The position numbers and the translations under genes were made by a program. Under the pieces are notes generated by a model, which was given only the letters and a program-made list of their open reading frames with translations, did no database searches and had not been told where the DNA came from. A stretch of DNA of 64,000 nt from Limnoperna fortunei (lineage: Eukaryota > Mollusca > Bivalvia > Mytilida > Modiolidae), in contig OX104123.1 in NCBI GenBank assembly GCA_944474755.1, forward strand, positions 64,287,898-64,351,897, given 5' to 3'. Numbering within the stretch: the first letter of the stretch is position 1; the number at the start of each line of letters is the position of its first letter. Positions 34,455-47,200 of this stretch are shown here, one piece after another.

Positions 34455-34575
34455 TTGCCAAGATCGGAATTTAAACAAACATAAACAACACGAAACCAAT
34501 AACAAAAAACTAGAAAGTGAGTAACTTAAACCCAAAATAAAAACAACGAGTGCACTTTGACATTGTCAATTTGAA
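34455..34575 (-). repeat. Diverged copy of the GTCCGGAGCACC repeat family
   Basis: 'gagtaacttaaacccaaaataaaaac' and 'gagtgcacttt' are the reverse complement of the core region around the ggttactc and gtgcaccc phrases at 28945-29045. Confidence 0.45.
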
Positions 34576-34900
34576 GGAAAAGAAACAACCATGATGGAAA
34601 AGACTATATACTTTTAGTTTGACGTTTTCCCAAGTCTTTTTTCAGAAGGAGGTCTGAGTAAGAGACTGACCTGAGTATTGTTTTTTTAAATTCCAAGTGC
34701 GCTAGGTAGAGTAAATGGAAATGGTCTGCGAGATTGATATTGTTCAGGGACAATACAGCCTTTATATATCAGAATGTAAAATTTAAGGCCTTTGCCAGTG
34801 TCTTTCTTATTGCATTGTTTTAATTAGTTCAGATATTAAATATGAACCTACTCACTACTTTAACCTTGAAATGAAAGAAATGTTACCTCAATTGCAGCTT

Positions 34901-35121
34901 GATTGTTTGTTTATTTAGGGTGTAATGCCGCATTCAGCAATTTTTCAGCTATATAGTGGTATTTAATTCAAATATTATGATAAAACTAGCAATCCTTTTT
35001 CTTTAAGCTTGTAACAGAGCACACCATGCCCGCAGTGAGATTTAAACCCGCAACTTCAGTGTTTACAGACACGTGACCAATAGTAGATGACCAACTACTT
35101 TAACCACTCGGCCACCGATCA
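34901..35121 (-). mobile_element. tRNA-headed SINE copy
   Basis: Matches the SINE at 56435-56708 from 'gtgtaatgccgcattcagca' through 'tttttcagctatat' to 'cgcagtgagatttaaacccg' (B-box region) and 'ttaaccactcggccaccgat' (A-box region). Minus orientation. The mid-body is degenerate. Confidence 0.8.
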
Positions 35122-35264
35122 TCTAACGGTCGCTTGAATAAAAATTATCAAAATATAGTAGAAAAAATAGAAGATACCAAGACGTGATAACAAAATCATA
35201 AATCACTATAGAAACACAAAATACAAACAAAAAAATAAAGAGAAGAATCATTAAACATGAAAAG

Positions 35265-35390
35265 GTGAACAATGATGTTTCCGCATGGTTAAAGTTGTCA
35301 TTGTGAACTGCTTGGGTGAAGAATGATGTTTCCGCATGGTTAAAGTTGTAATTGTGATCTGCTTGCGTAGTGGATGTTGAGTCCAAAGTA
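35265..35390. repeat. Tandem duplication of about 51 bp
   Basis: 'gaatgatgtttccgcatggt' plus 'taaagttgt.attgtga.ctgctt' occurs twice in succession (about 35270 and 35321). Intergenic. Confidence 0.8.
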
Positions 35391-35399
35391 ATAATCTTG

Positions 35400-37295
35400 T
35401 TTATTGTGTATTTTTGTCATCTAAAATATAAACATGTCCGTTATAACTGCTCATTCGACTTCACAATTAAGTTCGTTTCATAATCTCGGTTGTAAATGGA
35501 TTCAACTTCAAACTGGAAGGACATACATGTATTTTATAACCGGATGTTGTTGTTTATTAATTGAAGAACGTTCAATAGAAGACATCAACCTCATAATAAT
35601 CAGCAAATAAAAAATAAGAAACTGTTCGATGTATATTGTTGCATAAGTAGCTGAGTAACAGTTATGTTATAGCAGCATCATTTGTAAATATTAGATAAAG
35701 CGAGAAAACGTTGAAAGTTGGAGTTATATACGTTTAATATTCCCTTCATGGAAAAGGCATTCTATTTCCAGGTTCAAAACACACAGGAAGCTTGTTACAA
35801 AGTTAATATCAGAATTTTTAATCGTTTAATTCATGTATATGCATCAATAAGGCATACAACACAGATATACATACAACTCCAATAAATCGTTCAACGAATG
35901 GATTTGAGTAATACACAATAACAAAAACATAATTATAATGTGCTTAAAATGTAGAATCCATAATGTCATAGTTACAATAATCAACATAACTTAGGTGAAG
36001 AGAATTTGTGTCATGCTAAAATGATGTCAAAGGACTCCATTAATTAATGATTAATGAAAAGAAATACGTTTATTGCGGTATAAATAAAAGGTTTACACGT
36101 CGTTTTACAAGCATCACTTGCTTTATTAAATACTATATAAAAAGTAATTAATCTTTTTTTTATAAATAGACCAAACAAGGAAACACCTTTGAATTATATG
36201 ATTTTTTGTAATTAAGAAGTTGTTTCATAAAATAAGTTATGTACTGCCTTTTTGCAAAGATATTAACAAAGATATAACAGAGGTCATTTGCACTTAATCA
36301 GCTATTAATTTCATTAACGATGTTATCTTTTATGATGTTCGACATAACGTGAACATGTTGGAGGCTTTTGTTTAAGGTGCCTATGTCAATTATACGATAA
36401 TAAACCTGCTGAAACTATGTATTACAGTTTGTACGAATAATAATTTTTTAACGAACAATACATTGATACTGTTGTCAAATCGAACCGATACAGAATCGCT
36501 GTTCCTTTACGTAAAATGACGGTTCATAGAGTTTATTAACAAAGCTGGCGAATACGTGTATTCAATACCTAGTTGTTCGTTACTTTTATATATAGTGAAC
36601 AACCTGAAAAAGTGCCATGTTATACATTTTCTTTACTTTCCGCTGTGGAAATAAATCAATTATTGAACAACAAATCAAATGCGTCTGTATAACACCTGAC
36701 AAGCAGCGGGTCCTTTAAAATATTTCAAATTTCTTCTTAATTGTTTAAACCATGGTGCCATGACCGATTATGCCGCATATTGGCTGTAAAATTTTAAAAG
36801 TTGTCTCCCCTAAAGTTAAATGTGTAAATGTTGTGTAACTCAGTACAAATGGTGTCTTTGTGGTCTTTAACATAAAGTCCTTATTTCATTTTAAAACAAT
36901 CGCCACCATTAGTAATCCTCTTGTGTGCTTAGCTCCAATCGTATATTATTGTGATTGTGATTGTGTCCTTTTCAAAGATTCCCATTGTTTTGCTAATCGG
37001 ACTACAGAGCGTCGTTTTCGCTGAAACTATAAACCAAATGGAAAATATTTTTTGCAGTTCTTAAGTCTGCCTGGTCCTTTACAACATGCCCTTCGTTTAT
37101 GTTGCTTCGCTTTAGATATAGTTACTATGAGGAATTTAGATTTATATTGGAAAATATATATTAAAACACTAGGCCAAATAAAAATATAATTTTGTACAAG
37201 TTGTACTTTGAGAGAGCCACATAAACATTTCTTGTAGTATTTGTTGATTCAGCAGTTTCTAGTTTTTAGGAATAGTTCTGCAATTCTTAGTCATT
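35400..37295. other. Intergenic stretch, nothing recognised
   Basis: AT-rich, with a short gattgtgattgtgattgtg run near 36949. No coding signal. Confidence 0.4.
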
Positions 37296-37299
37296 ACAT

Positions 37300-37513
37300 T
37301 GGTTACTGGGGTTTAACAACAAGTTCAGCTGTTTCATAGCGTCATGGTTTTTTGTGGTAGGAAGCCAGTATACAAGGTAACTACACCTAAGACTCCTTGT
37401 CAGTGAAGGTTGCAGTCGAGTGCAACCTGTCCGCAGGAAGACTTGAACCCAAAACCTCATTGCTGACAGGAAAGTACTCAATAATGGGTGATTAGCAACC
37501 TTAACAACTTAGC
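37300..37513 (-). mobile_element. Degenerate SINE copy
   Basis: 'ggtttaacaacaagttcagc', 'ttttttgtggtaggaagcc', 'cttgtcagtgaaggttgcagtcgag' and 'ccttaacaacttagct' parallel the SINE body and head in minus orientation. Confidence 0.55.
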
Positions 37514-37519
37514 TACTAT

Positions 37520-38230
37520 TTAATTGGTCTAAACATAGACAGCAGTTTATGGTATAAACATAATTTGTATTTGTAGGCGACCTTGAGATTTTCAACTATG
37601 TTTTACTGGAATAATACCTAGCCATATATTTTCACAACAAAAAGTCTCTACCACAATCAATCCATCATTTTAAAAACACATTTTAACTGACGCAATTCAC
37701 GACTCAGTATTATACTGAATTATTTAACAGAAACTGTCAGCAAAATAAAACCCTCATCCATTTTCACAACAAAACAATCTAGATTTTCCGACATAAACGC
37801 TATATAAGAATTTATCATGCTCAGGATTATTAAAGTCATTAACGTGCAATAGTGTTGTCGGAACAAAAGATTGCGGTGAGCAAGGACGTTCATTTATTTT
37901 GGTTTACCTAAAAGAAAAGTATACTTTTGTAAGAAACCCACAAAGAACTAAACAATAAAAACAGACTGCGCATGCAACACAATTTAGTCGTAGGTACTTC
38001 CGTAAATTCGGTATAATTATTTGTATTATTCTGATCAAGAAATCACCTGCAATGGCAGCTAACCCAATATAATCTAAGGGATTTACATATATACAGCGTA
38101 ATCATTTGCATCATTCTGCTAAGAAACGTACACTGTGGCATGTTTCTGGACTATGCATAGTTACAATTTTTCACAATTTATTTATTTTAATATAGGTGTA
38201 CCATAGTATGATAATCTAGGAAGTAGACAA
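37520..38230. other. Upstream region of the Ig/PAN gene, nothing recognised
   Basis: AT-rich. No clear TATA box or repeat could be tied to the start at 38236. Confidence 0.35.
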
Positions 38231-38235
38231 CAGAC

Positions 38236-41200
38236 ATGTGTAACTGTTTAGTCTTTCGTATAGTCATCTGCTTTGCTAGTTTATTGTGTAAGTAAAATTA
38301 ATTTGGTATGAGAAAATTCCTAAAAATTACACGTAAGACAGATACAAAGGCCAAACTTTGTGTTGTCGTCACATTATATTGTAGCTGTTTGATTGAATGC
38401 TTTCTTATACTGCCTAAGAGCAGCAATTAACCGTCAATAGAAAAAGCATAGAGTATTAGGTTCGGAAAGGAAAATTAACCTTTTTGTAGCTGCTAAGTAT
38501 TAAAGAATATGGAGCGTTTAACTCTCACTTACTCTACCTCTTTTTTAAAACAGCTTTCGAAATTTTGATTAGCGCAATTTATTCTATTATCTGAATTAGT
38601 GTTTGTTCACTTGTTCTTGTGCTGAATAGAGGCTATAGTACAGCTTGCTGTATCTATCAATCAATGTATACAAGACTACAATTAATGAATAAAGCATTTT
38701 TAGTTGCAGGATCATCATATACTGTCAGCATCACATCTCCAAATATCGTGGTTTATGCATCTGATTTTACAACAATCAGCATGGACATAACACCAACACC
38801 TAGCCTTCCGCTGAGTGCGATTTGGGTTAGAAAGTCCATTGATGGAACGGAAACGCCAATAATGATTGACAACACTGACAAATACTTCTCTGAAACCTAC
38901 GACACCTTGTTAATAATGAATTGTGACAAAAACGACGTTGGATATTACACTCTATATGTGAGTGATGGTATTGAATCAGGTTACAATGAGCAAACTACGC
39001 TGTTGCTGATTTCAGGTAAGACTTACATATAATGCATTTTAAAAGAGTGTTGAGTGGTCGACAAACCCATCATCTGGATAATGTACTTTTACCTAAACGT
39101 TGTCATCGTTGATCTGTCCAGCTAGTGAGTAAATTAGGTTTGCCTAATATTTTCCTTGTATAAAAGACTTATTCCAAGACATCACCATTAGTAGCCATAC
39201 AATTTGAAAATATGTCACATGTATGGTTGTTGTAAATATTTTCCCTACCTGTATCTATATACTAAGAGAAAACTGTTATATTGCAGGTATCAATTGTTAA
39301 TTTATATTGCTGGCAATTATTTAAATACAGTACTCTTCTAATGCTACTGACGAAGATTTTTGAAACATTAGAATGTTTGAATAGACAGTTTGTCCGACAC
39401 CATCAGTTAAGGATATATTCTGTTATAGTTTTGGCGTAGTTCATAATCTTTTTTTATAAACAATATATATTAAGACGGATATCAGTATAGGTCACAATAG
39501 AATATCAATAACTGTAGCAGTAATACTGTGCCTTCTGTCTATATTGATTATTTCAATAGCCTCACATACAGATTGAAACATGGCCTGGTCTGTTCCTGGG
39601 TATCATTGCAAGACCTTAGTCGGGATTTGAGGTGGAGCGATTCTACCCAAACCGAATTGGAAAGGCATTGGTGGATGTGTCATTTTCGTTCAAAACATGG
39701 ATGCTATCACACAAATTAAAAATAAAACGAGCAATGTATAACTTTATATCTGATTAAACTAATAAATAGATTATCCTTGTAGTGCTATGTGTGTTTCCAG
39801 AGATATTTTTGCGGTTTTGTCTCTAAACACATGTAAAAAAATAAGATGTTTCTAGACTTACTAAATCAGATATTGGCAACGCTTTGAAACATTACTATTT
39901 TTAAACAAAACCAGTTCAGTCTTGTTTCAAAGATAAACTTTATGCAAATGATTGTTTCATTTTTTAAACAAAACAGATTCAGTCTGGTTTCAAAGATAAA
40001 CTTTATGCAAATGATTGATTCATTTTTTAAACAAAACATATCTAGTCAGGTTTCAATGTAAATAATTCTTTCATTTTTTAAACAAAACTGTTTCAGTCTG
40101 GTTTCAAAGATAAACTGTATGCAAATGATTGTTCCATTTTTTAAACAAAACCGGTTCATTGCACATAATTGTTTTATACCTAATTAACAAATATTTATGC
40201 AAATATATCTTTGTAGGTCCACCACATGTTGGATCGCCTATTACTCAAATAAATGAAATTCCTGCTGGTCAGACGGTCACTATACCTTGTGTCTATGTAA
40301 CAGATGTTAATGTTATACTAAATGTCAGATGGTCACACACGAATACGTCCGGCACCAGTTACTATATAGACAAAACAGCTACAAATAAATATTCTGGAAG
40401 CAACATTAGCCATCCATCACTGACCATCTTCAATTATGATATCACTGACCTTGGTGAATATTGGTGTGAGGTGCAGAATACACTAGGAACGGGAAGTGGT
40501 AACCATGTTAGTGTTGTTACGCCAGGTTTGTAAACAATTATTAAGTCGCCGAAAACGAAGTTTTGGCGACTTATTTTTTTTCTCCGTTTCTTATTATTAT
40601 TTTTTTTTTCTTCCGCTTTCCGCCAAAATTTTTTCCGACCATTTTCTCTGAGACCGTAAATTGGATCACTATGAAACTTCACCCAAAAATATGTCATGAC
40701 TTGAAGTGATGCCTTCAAGTTTTAAAATTTTGAAATTGGCGGCCATCTTGAAATGGCGGCCATTTTGAAAATGAAAAAATCCTTAAAAATCCAAAAGTTA
40801 ACGGATTTTGACGAAAATTGAAATATAAGTAGAGTATGTTATACCGCACCATATGACGCACATATTGACTTTTTATGGTGGCCATTTTGAATCCAAGATG
40901 GCCGCCAAAAATTCAAAATGGTCGGAATCGCACGAATCTTGATTTTTAGGTAGATTACCATGTTGCGATCTGATGTTAGTCATCAAAATTTGAATTTGAT
41001 CATGGCGGCCATCTTGAAATGGCGGCCATTTTGAAAATGATAATAAATCCTTAAAAATCCAAAAGTTAACGGATTTTGATGAAAATTGGAATATAAGTAG
41101 GGTATGTTATACCGCACCATATGCCCCACATGTCGACCTTTTTGGTGGCCATTTTGAATCCAAGATGGCCGCCAAAATGCAAAATGCTCGGAATCACACG

Positions 41201-44200
41201 AAACTTGGTTTTTAGATAGATTACCATGTTGCGATCAGATGTTAGTCCTCAAAATATGAATTTGGTCATGGCGGCCGTTTTGAAAATGAAAATAAATTCT
41301 TAAAAGTCCAAAAGTTAACGGATTTCGTTGAAAATTGGAATATAAGTAGAGTATGTTATACCGGACCATATGACGCACATGTTGACCTTTTTGTCGGCCA
41401 TTTGAAAATGAAAATAAATCCTTAAAAATCCAAAAGTACACGGATTTCGATGACAATTGGAATAAAAGTAGAGTATGTTATACCACACCATATGACTCAT
41501 ATGTTGACTTTTTATGGTGGCCATTTTGAATCCAAGATGGCCGTCAAAAATTCAAAATGCTCGGAATCGCACGAAACTTGGTTTTTTATGTAGATAACTA
41601 TGTTGCGATCAAATGTTAGTCATCAAAATTTGAATTTGATCATAGAGGCCATCTTGAAATGGCGGCCATATTGAAAATGATAATAAATCCTTAAAAATCC
41701 AAAAGTTAACGGATTTCGATGACAATTTTGAATCCAAGATGGCCAACAAAATTGGAAATTGCTACGATTTGCACCAAACTTGGTTTCCTGGTAGATAAAG
41801 TTGCTGTGAATGGATGTTTGAACTCGAGTTTCCACGGGGTCGTTTGGGAGCCAGTAATGATCCTTAAGATCATAATCATGTTTAATTAAGTCGCCGACCA
41901 CGAAGTGTCGGGCGACTTATTGTTTTTACTCCGTTTCTTATTATTAAGTCGCCGACCACGAAGTGTCGGGCGACTTATTGTTTTTACTCCGTTTCTTATT
42001 ATTATTATTAAGTCGCCGACCACGAAGTGTCGGGCGACTTATTGTTTTTACTCCGTTTCTTATTATTATTATTATTATTTTCATATTTCTTATGTTTTCC
42101 CCTCGCAATGTTGTCCGCTCGTTTTCTCGCTCATCTTTTAACCGATCGAAATGAAACTTTGGGAACATGTTAAGGGTGACCTGAAGTTGTGCAATCCACT
42201 TTTGAAATTTTCAAAATGGCCGCCATTTTCAAAATGGCCGCCGTTGAAAAAAATGACGGCCGTTGTCAGATCTCAGTAATTGCCAAAGCAATTTCAATGA
42301 AAATTGGTATACTGGTACAGCTAACTATCCCGAGCATTTTTGCAAAAAAAAATTTGACGCGGCCGACATTTCAAAATGGCCGCCATCCGAACACCACCCC
42401 CCTAAAAATGTAAAAATTTAAACGTCATCCGATTTAGACGAAATTTGGTATACAGGTAGCTTATGATACCCTAAGTGTGCCACTATTTAAAAATGTTTTG
42501 TCCGACTTCCGGTTTCAAAATGGCGGCCGTTTTAAAGTTTTACAAAATGGCGGCCGTTGTCAGATCTCAGTTATGGCCAGAGCAATTTCAATGAAAATTG
42601 GTATACTGATACAGCTAACTATCCTGAGCATTTTTGCAAAAAAAATTTTTTGTCCGACTTCCGGTTTCAAAATGGCGGCCGTTTTAAAGTTTGCTCGTTT
42701 TCTCGCTCATCTTTTAACCGATCGAAATGAAACTTGGCCAACTGAAAGCTCATGTTATGAAGTTGTGCTCTTGACTTTTAGTTCCCTCTACTCGGTCAAA
42801 AGTGCGGAACGGGAGGCGACTTCAACGTTTCGGGAAACGTAAATTTTAATTATTATTATTATTTTCATATTTCTTATGTTTTCCCCTCGCAATGTTGTCC
42901 GCTCGTTTTCTCGCTCATCTTTTAACCGATCGAAATGAAACTTTGGGAACATGTTAAGGGTGACCAGAAGTTGTGCAATCCACTTTTGAAATTTTCAAAA
43001 TGGCCGCCATTTTCAAAATGGCCGCCGTTGAAAAAAATGATGGCCGTTGTCAGATCTCAGTAATTGCCAAAGCAATTTCAATGAAAATTGGTATACTGGT
43101 ACAGCTAACTATCCCGAGCATTTTTGCAAAAAAAATTTGACGCGGCCGACATTTCAAAATGGCCGCCATCCGAACACCACCCCCCTAAAAATGTAAAAAT
43201 TTAAACGTCATCCGATTTAGACGAAATTTGGTATACAGGTAGCTTATGATACCCTAAGTGTGCCACTATTTAAAAATGTTTTGTCCGACTTCCGGTTTCA
43301 AAATGGCGGCCGTTTTAAAGTTTGCTCGTTTTCTCGCTCATCTTTTAACCGATCGAAATGAAACTTGGCCAACTGAAAGCTCATGTTATGAAGTTGTGCT
43401 CTTGACCTTTAGTTCCCTCTACTCGGTCAAAAGTGCGGAACGGGAGGCGACTTCAACGTTTCGGGAAACGTAAATTTTAATTAAGTCGCCGACCACGAAG
43501 TGTCGGGCGACTTATTGTTTTTACTCCGTTTCTTATTATTATTATTATTATTTTCATATTTCTTATGTTTTCCTTTTTCCCCTCGCAATGTTGTCCGCTC
43601 GTTTTCTCGCTCATCTTTTAACCGATCGAAATGAAACTTTGGGAACATGTTAAGGGTGACCTGAAATTGTGCAATCCACTTTTGAAATTTTCAAAATGGC
43701 CGCCATTTTCAAAATGGCCGCCGTTGAAAAAAAATGACGGCCGTTGTCAGATCTCAGTAATTGCCAAAGCAATTTCAATGAAAATTGGTATACTGGTACA
43801 GCTAACTATCCCGAGCATTTTTGCAAAAAAAATTTGACGCGGCCGACATTTCAAAATGGCCGCCATCCGAACACCACCCCCCTAAAACTGTAAAAATTTA
43901 AACGTCATCCGATTTAAACTTTAAACGAAATTTGGTATACAGGTAGCTTATGATACCCTGAGTGTGACACTATTTTCAAAATTTTTGTCCGACTTCCGGT
44001 TTCAAAATGGCGGCCGTTTTAAAGTTTTACAAAATGGCGGCCGTTGTCAGATCTCAGTTATGGCCAGAGCAATTTCAATGAAAATTGGTATACTGATACA
44101 GCTAACTATCCTGAGCATTTTTGCAAAAAAAATTTTTGTCCGACTTCCGGTTTCAAAATGGCGGCCGTTTTAAAGTTTGCTCGTTTTCTCGCTCATCTTT

Positions 44201-47200
44201 TAACCGATCGAAATGAAACTTGGCCAACTGAAAGCTCATGTTATGAAGTTGTGCTCTTGACTTTTAGTTCCCTCTACTCGGTCAAAAGTGCGGAACGGGA
44301 GGCGACTTTAACGTTTCGGGAAACGTAAATTTTAATTATTATTATTTTCATATTTCTTATGTTTTCCTTTTTCCCCTCGCAATGTTGTCCGCTCGTTTTC
44401 TCGCTCATCTTTTAACCGATCGAAATGAAACTTTGGGAACATAATAAGGGTGACCTGAAGTTGTGCAATCCACTTTTGAAATTTTCAAAATGGCCGCCAT
44501 TTTCAAAATGGCCGCCGTTGAAAAAAAAATGACGGCCGTTGTCAGATCTCAGTAATTGCCAAAGCAATTTCAATGAAAATTGGTATACTGATACAGCTCC
44601 CTATCCCGAGCATTTTTGCAAAAAAAAATTTGACGCGGCCGACATTTCAAAATGGCCGCCATCCGAACACCACCCCCCTAAAACTGTAAAAATTTAAACG
44701 TCATCCGATTTAAACGAAATTTGGTATACAGGTAGCTTATGATACCCTGAGTGTGCCACTATTTAATTTTTGTCCGACTTCCGGTTTCAAAATGGCGGCC
44801 GTTTTAAAGTTTTACAAAATGGCGGCCGTTGTCAGATCTCAGTTATGGCCAGAGCAATTTCAATGAAAATTGGTATACTGATACAGCTAACTATCCTGAG
44901 CATTTTTGCAAAAAAATTTTTTGTCCGACTTCCGGTTTCAAAATGGCGGCCGTTTTAAAGTTTGCTCGTTTTCTCGCTCATCTTTTAACCGATCGAAATG
45001 AAACTTGGCCAACTGAAAGCTCATGTTATGAAGTTGTGCTCTTGACTTTTAGTTCCCTCTACTCGGTCAAAAGTGCGGAACGGGAGGCGACTTCAACGTT
45101 TCGGGAAACGTAAATTTTAATTATTATTATTATTATTTCGGTTTCCACTTTTTCTAGACCATGAACTTGTCCGACACATTTCTCAGAGACGCCATAATAG
45201 AATAAAATGAAACTTAGCACAGTTGTAGATCGACATATGGAGGGGTGCAGTCAAATATCAGATTTTTTATAATGGCCGCCAGTTGACAACACCCACCCAA
45301 AAATGGCAAAAATTTTCCTCTGGTCCGATTTCAACGAAATTTGGTGTGGAGATGATTTTAATATTTCGAGTGAAACGCTACCTTTGAAATTTTTTTCCGA
45401 CATCGCGTTTTAAAATGGCCGCAAAAAACGTGTAGAATTTCAACGTTATCCGATCTCGGTGAATTTTAATGTGCTCCGATTGCAACAAAATTTGGTATGG
45501 AGGTAGAATTAAGTGTTCCTGGTTGAAATCCACATTCGGATTTTTTTTTCGACAGTGGGTTTAAAAATGGCCGCCAAATACGCGTCAAATTTTCAACCTT
45601 GTCCGATTTTAATGCAATTTGATTTGTAGGTACATTTCAATGTCCTGAGTGGAACGCTATACTGTCCATGGGGATATTGGGCGACTTCTGTGTTGGCATC
45701 CCAACACATTATTTTTTATTAGTAAATGACTTTGGGTGCCACGCGTGGACCAGCATTAGCTTACCCTTCCGAAGCACATGAAAATCATGTCAGTCTTTTA
45801 ATGCCAGGTTTGTACACAATTATCAGTAAATGACTGTGGTAACCGCTATGTATTAGGAATAGCTGATGCTTTCGAAGCATATAGACACCCTGGTTTATAG
45901 TGGAATTCGTGTAACTTAATTAATGGTCTTTGTGAAACCTGCCTGATTTTGTTATTGTCCCCTTTTTGTTGAAGTACGGTTTTATGTCATTTACTTATCG
46001 TTTCCGGGACACTCCTTGTTAACTGCGAATTTTTTCTTACTTGCGTATTGTAAAATATTATTGTTTTTTAACCAATATATTTTGTTTCGATTGGCGGATT
46101 TGATGTTTTACGCCTAACTTTGAACTGCCATCATAAAAATATGAAAAAATTAATAGGGACATATAATTTAGTCTGTTGTTGCGGCAACACATCACCTCAG
46201 ATTTTCTTGATAAATCCTTAAAACTGCCAATATGATAGGAGTAAGCAGAGAGATCTTCATTTTAGAATAGGGACTAGAAAACTGCCCACCTGACAGATTA
46301 AAATATCAGGTGTTATTTGCAGATTGTGCTAAACAAATTCATCAGTAAATGATTCTTTATTTGTAACCCTCAAATTCCCAGTCATTTCGAAAACCTAAAC
46401 GATTAATAGTTCCTTTTGTTATATTTTCGTGGTTGACGCGTGCATTTTAGCCTCGTTTACGATTTAAAATTCTCTGTGACAATAACTATCATCTTGGATA
46501 ACACAGTGCCAACATAGTAAGCCATCTAATGTTGATCACTGTTGTGTCCGTAATTGATTTATGTGTTCGAGAACTTCCAATCCTAAATCAGTTTTATTTG
46601 CGAAGGATTGCCATTTTCCGGTTGAAGGTGAAGTGGTCTCCGGAGTACTCCGACCTTGCAAACCAATTACAACTGTACGATGTGACGTAGCTGAACAGAT
46701 AATGAAGGGAAGTTATACACTGCAATCAAAAAGTACTACTTCTGATGTATTAGTATGAGTTTGAACACACACACTTTCGACTTCTCTATTTCAGCAACTT
46801 CCCCTGGCATATATGTCTCATCAACAAGCAATTCAATGACAGACATCACCTCTCAGTCACAGATGTCAACATTTACAGTTACTACGAACATGGCGTCTAC
46901 CTCTCCCGTTACAACAAATATTGCGTCTACATCTCCCGGTACAACAAATATGGCGTCTGCTTTTTCTGTTACAACAGATATAGTCTCAACTATCTACATG
47001 CCGTTAGATGCTACAAGCTGTGAAATTTACAAAAGAAGTAGGAATTTTGTTTGCATTAATGCAATTTCTATATAAAATATAACTAATAAAATCATAGATT
47101 TTGCATTTAGAAAAATGTAAGACAACGATTGCACAACTAGAATTTAATACGACAGTGACAAAATTTAATTTGCTCCAGACGAAAACACATGTCATGTGTT

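Noticed and set aside
39528..39719. 63-codon frame (GLVCSWVSLQDLSRDLRWSD...) in an Ig-gene intron
   Set aside because: Looks somewhat coding but has no phase-matched splice pair and no recognised domain; possibly a fragment of an unidentified repeat.
42189..45113. Recurrent + strand frames of 60-121 codons
   Set aside because: Identical frames recur because the repeat body recurs; they are rich in NGG/MAA from the atggcggcc motifs and lack any domain.
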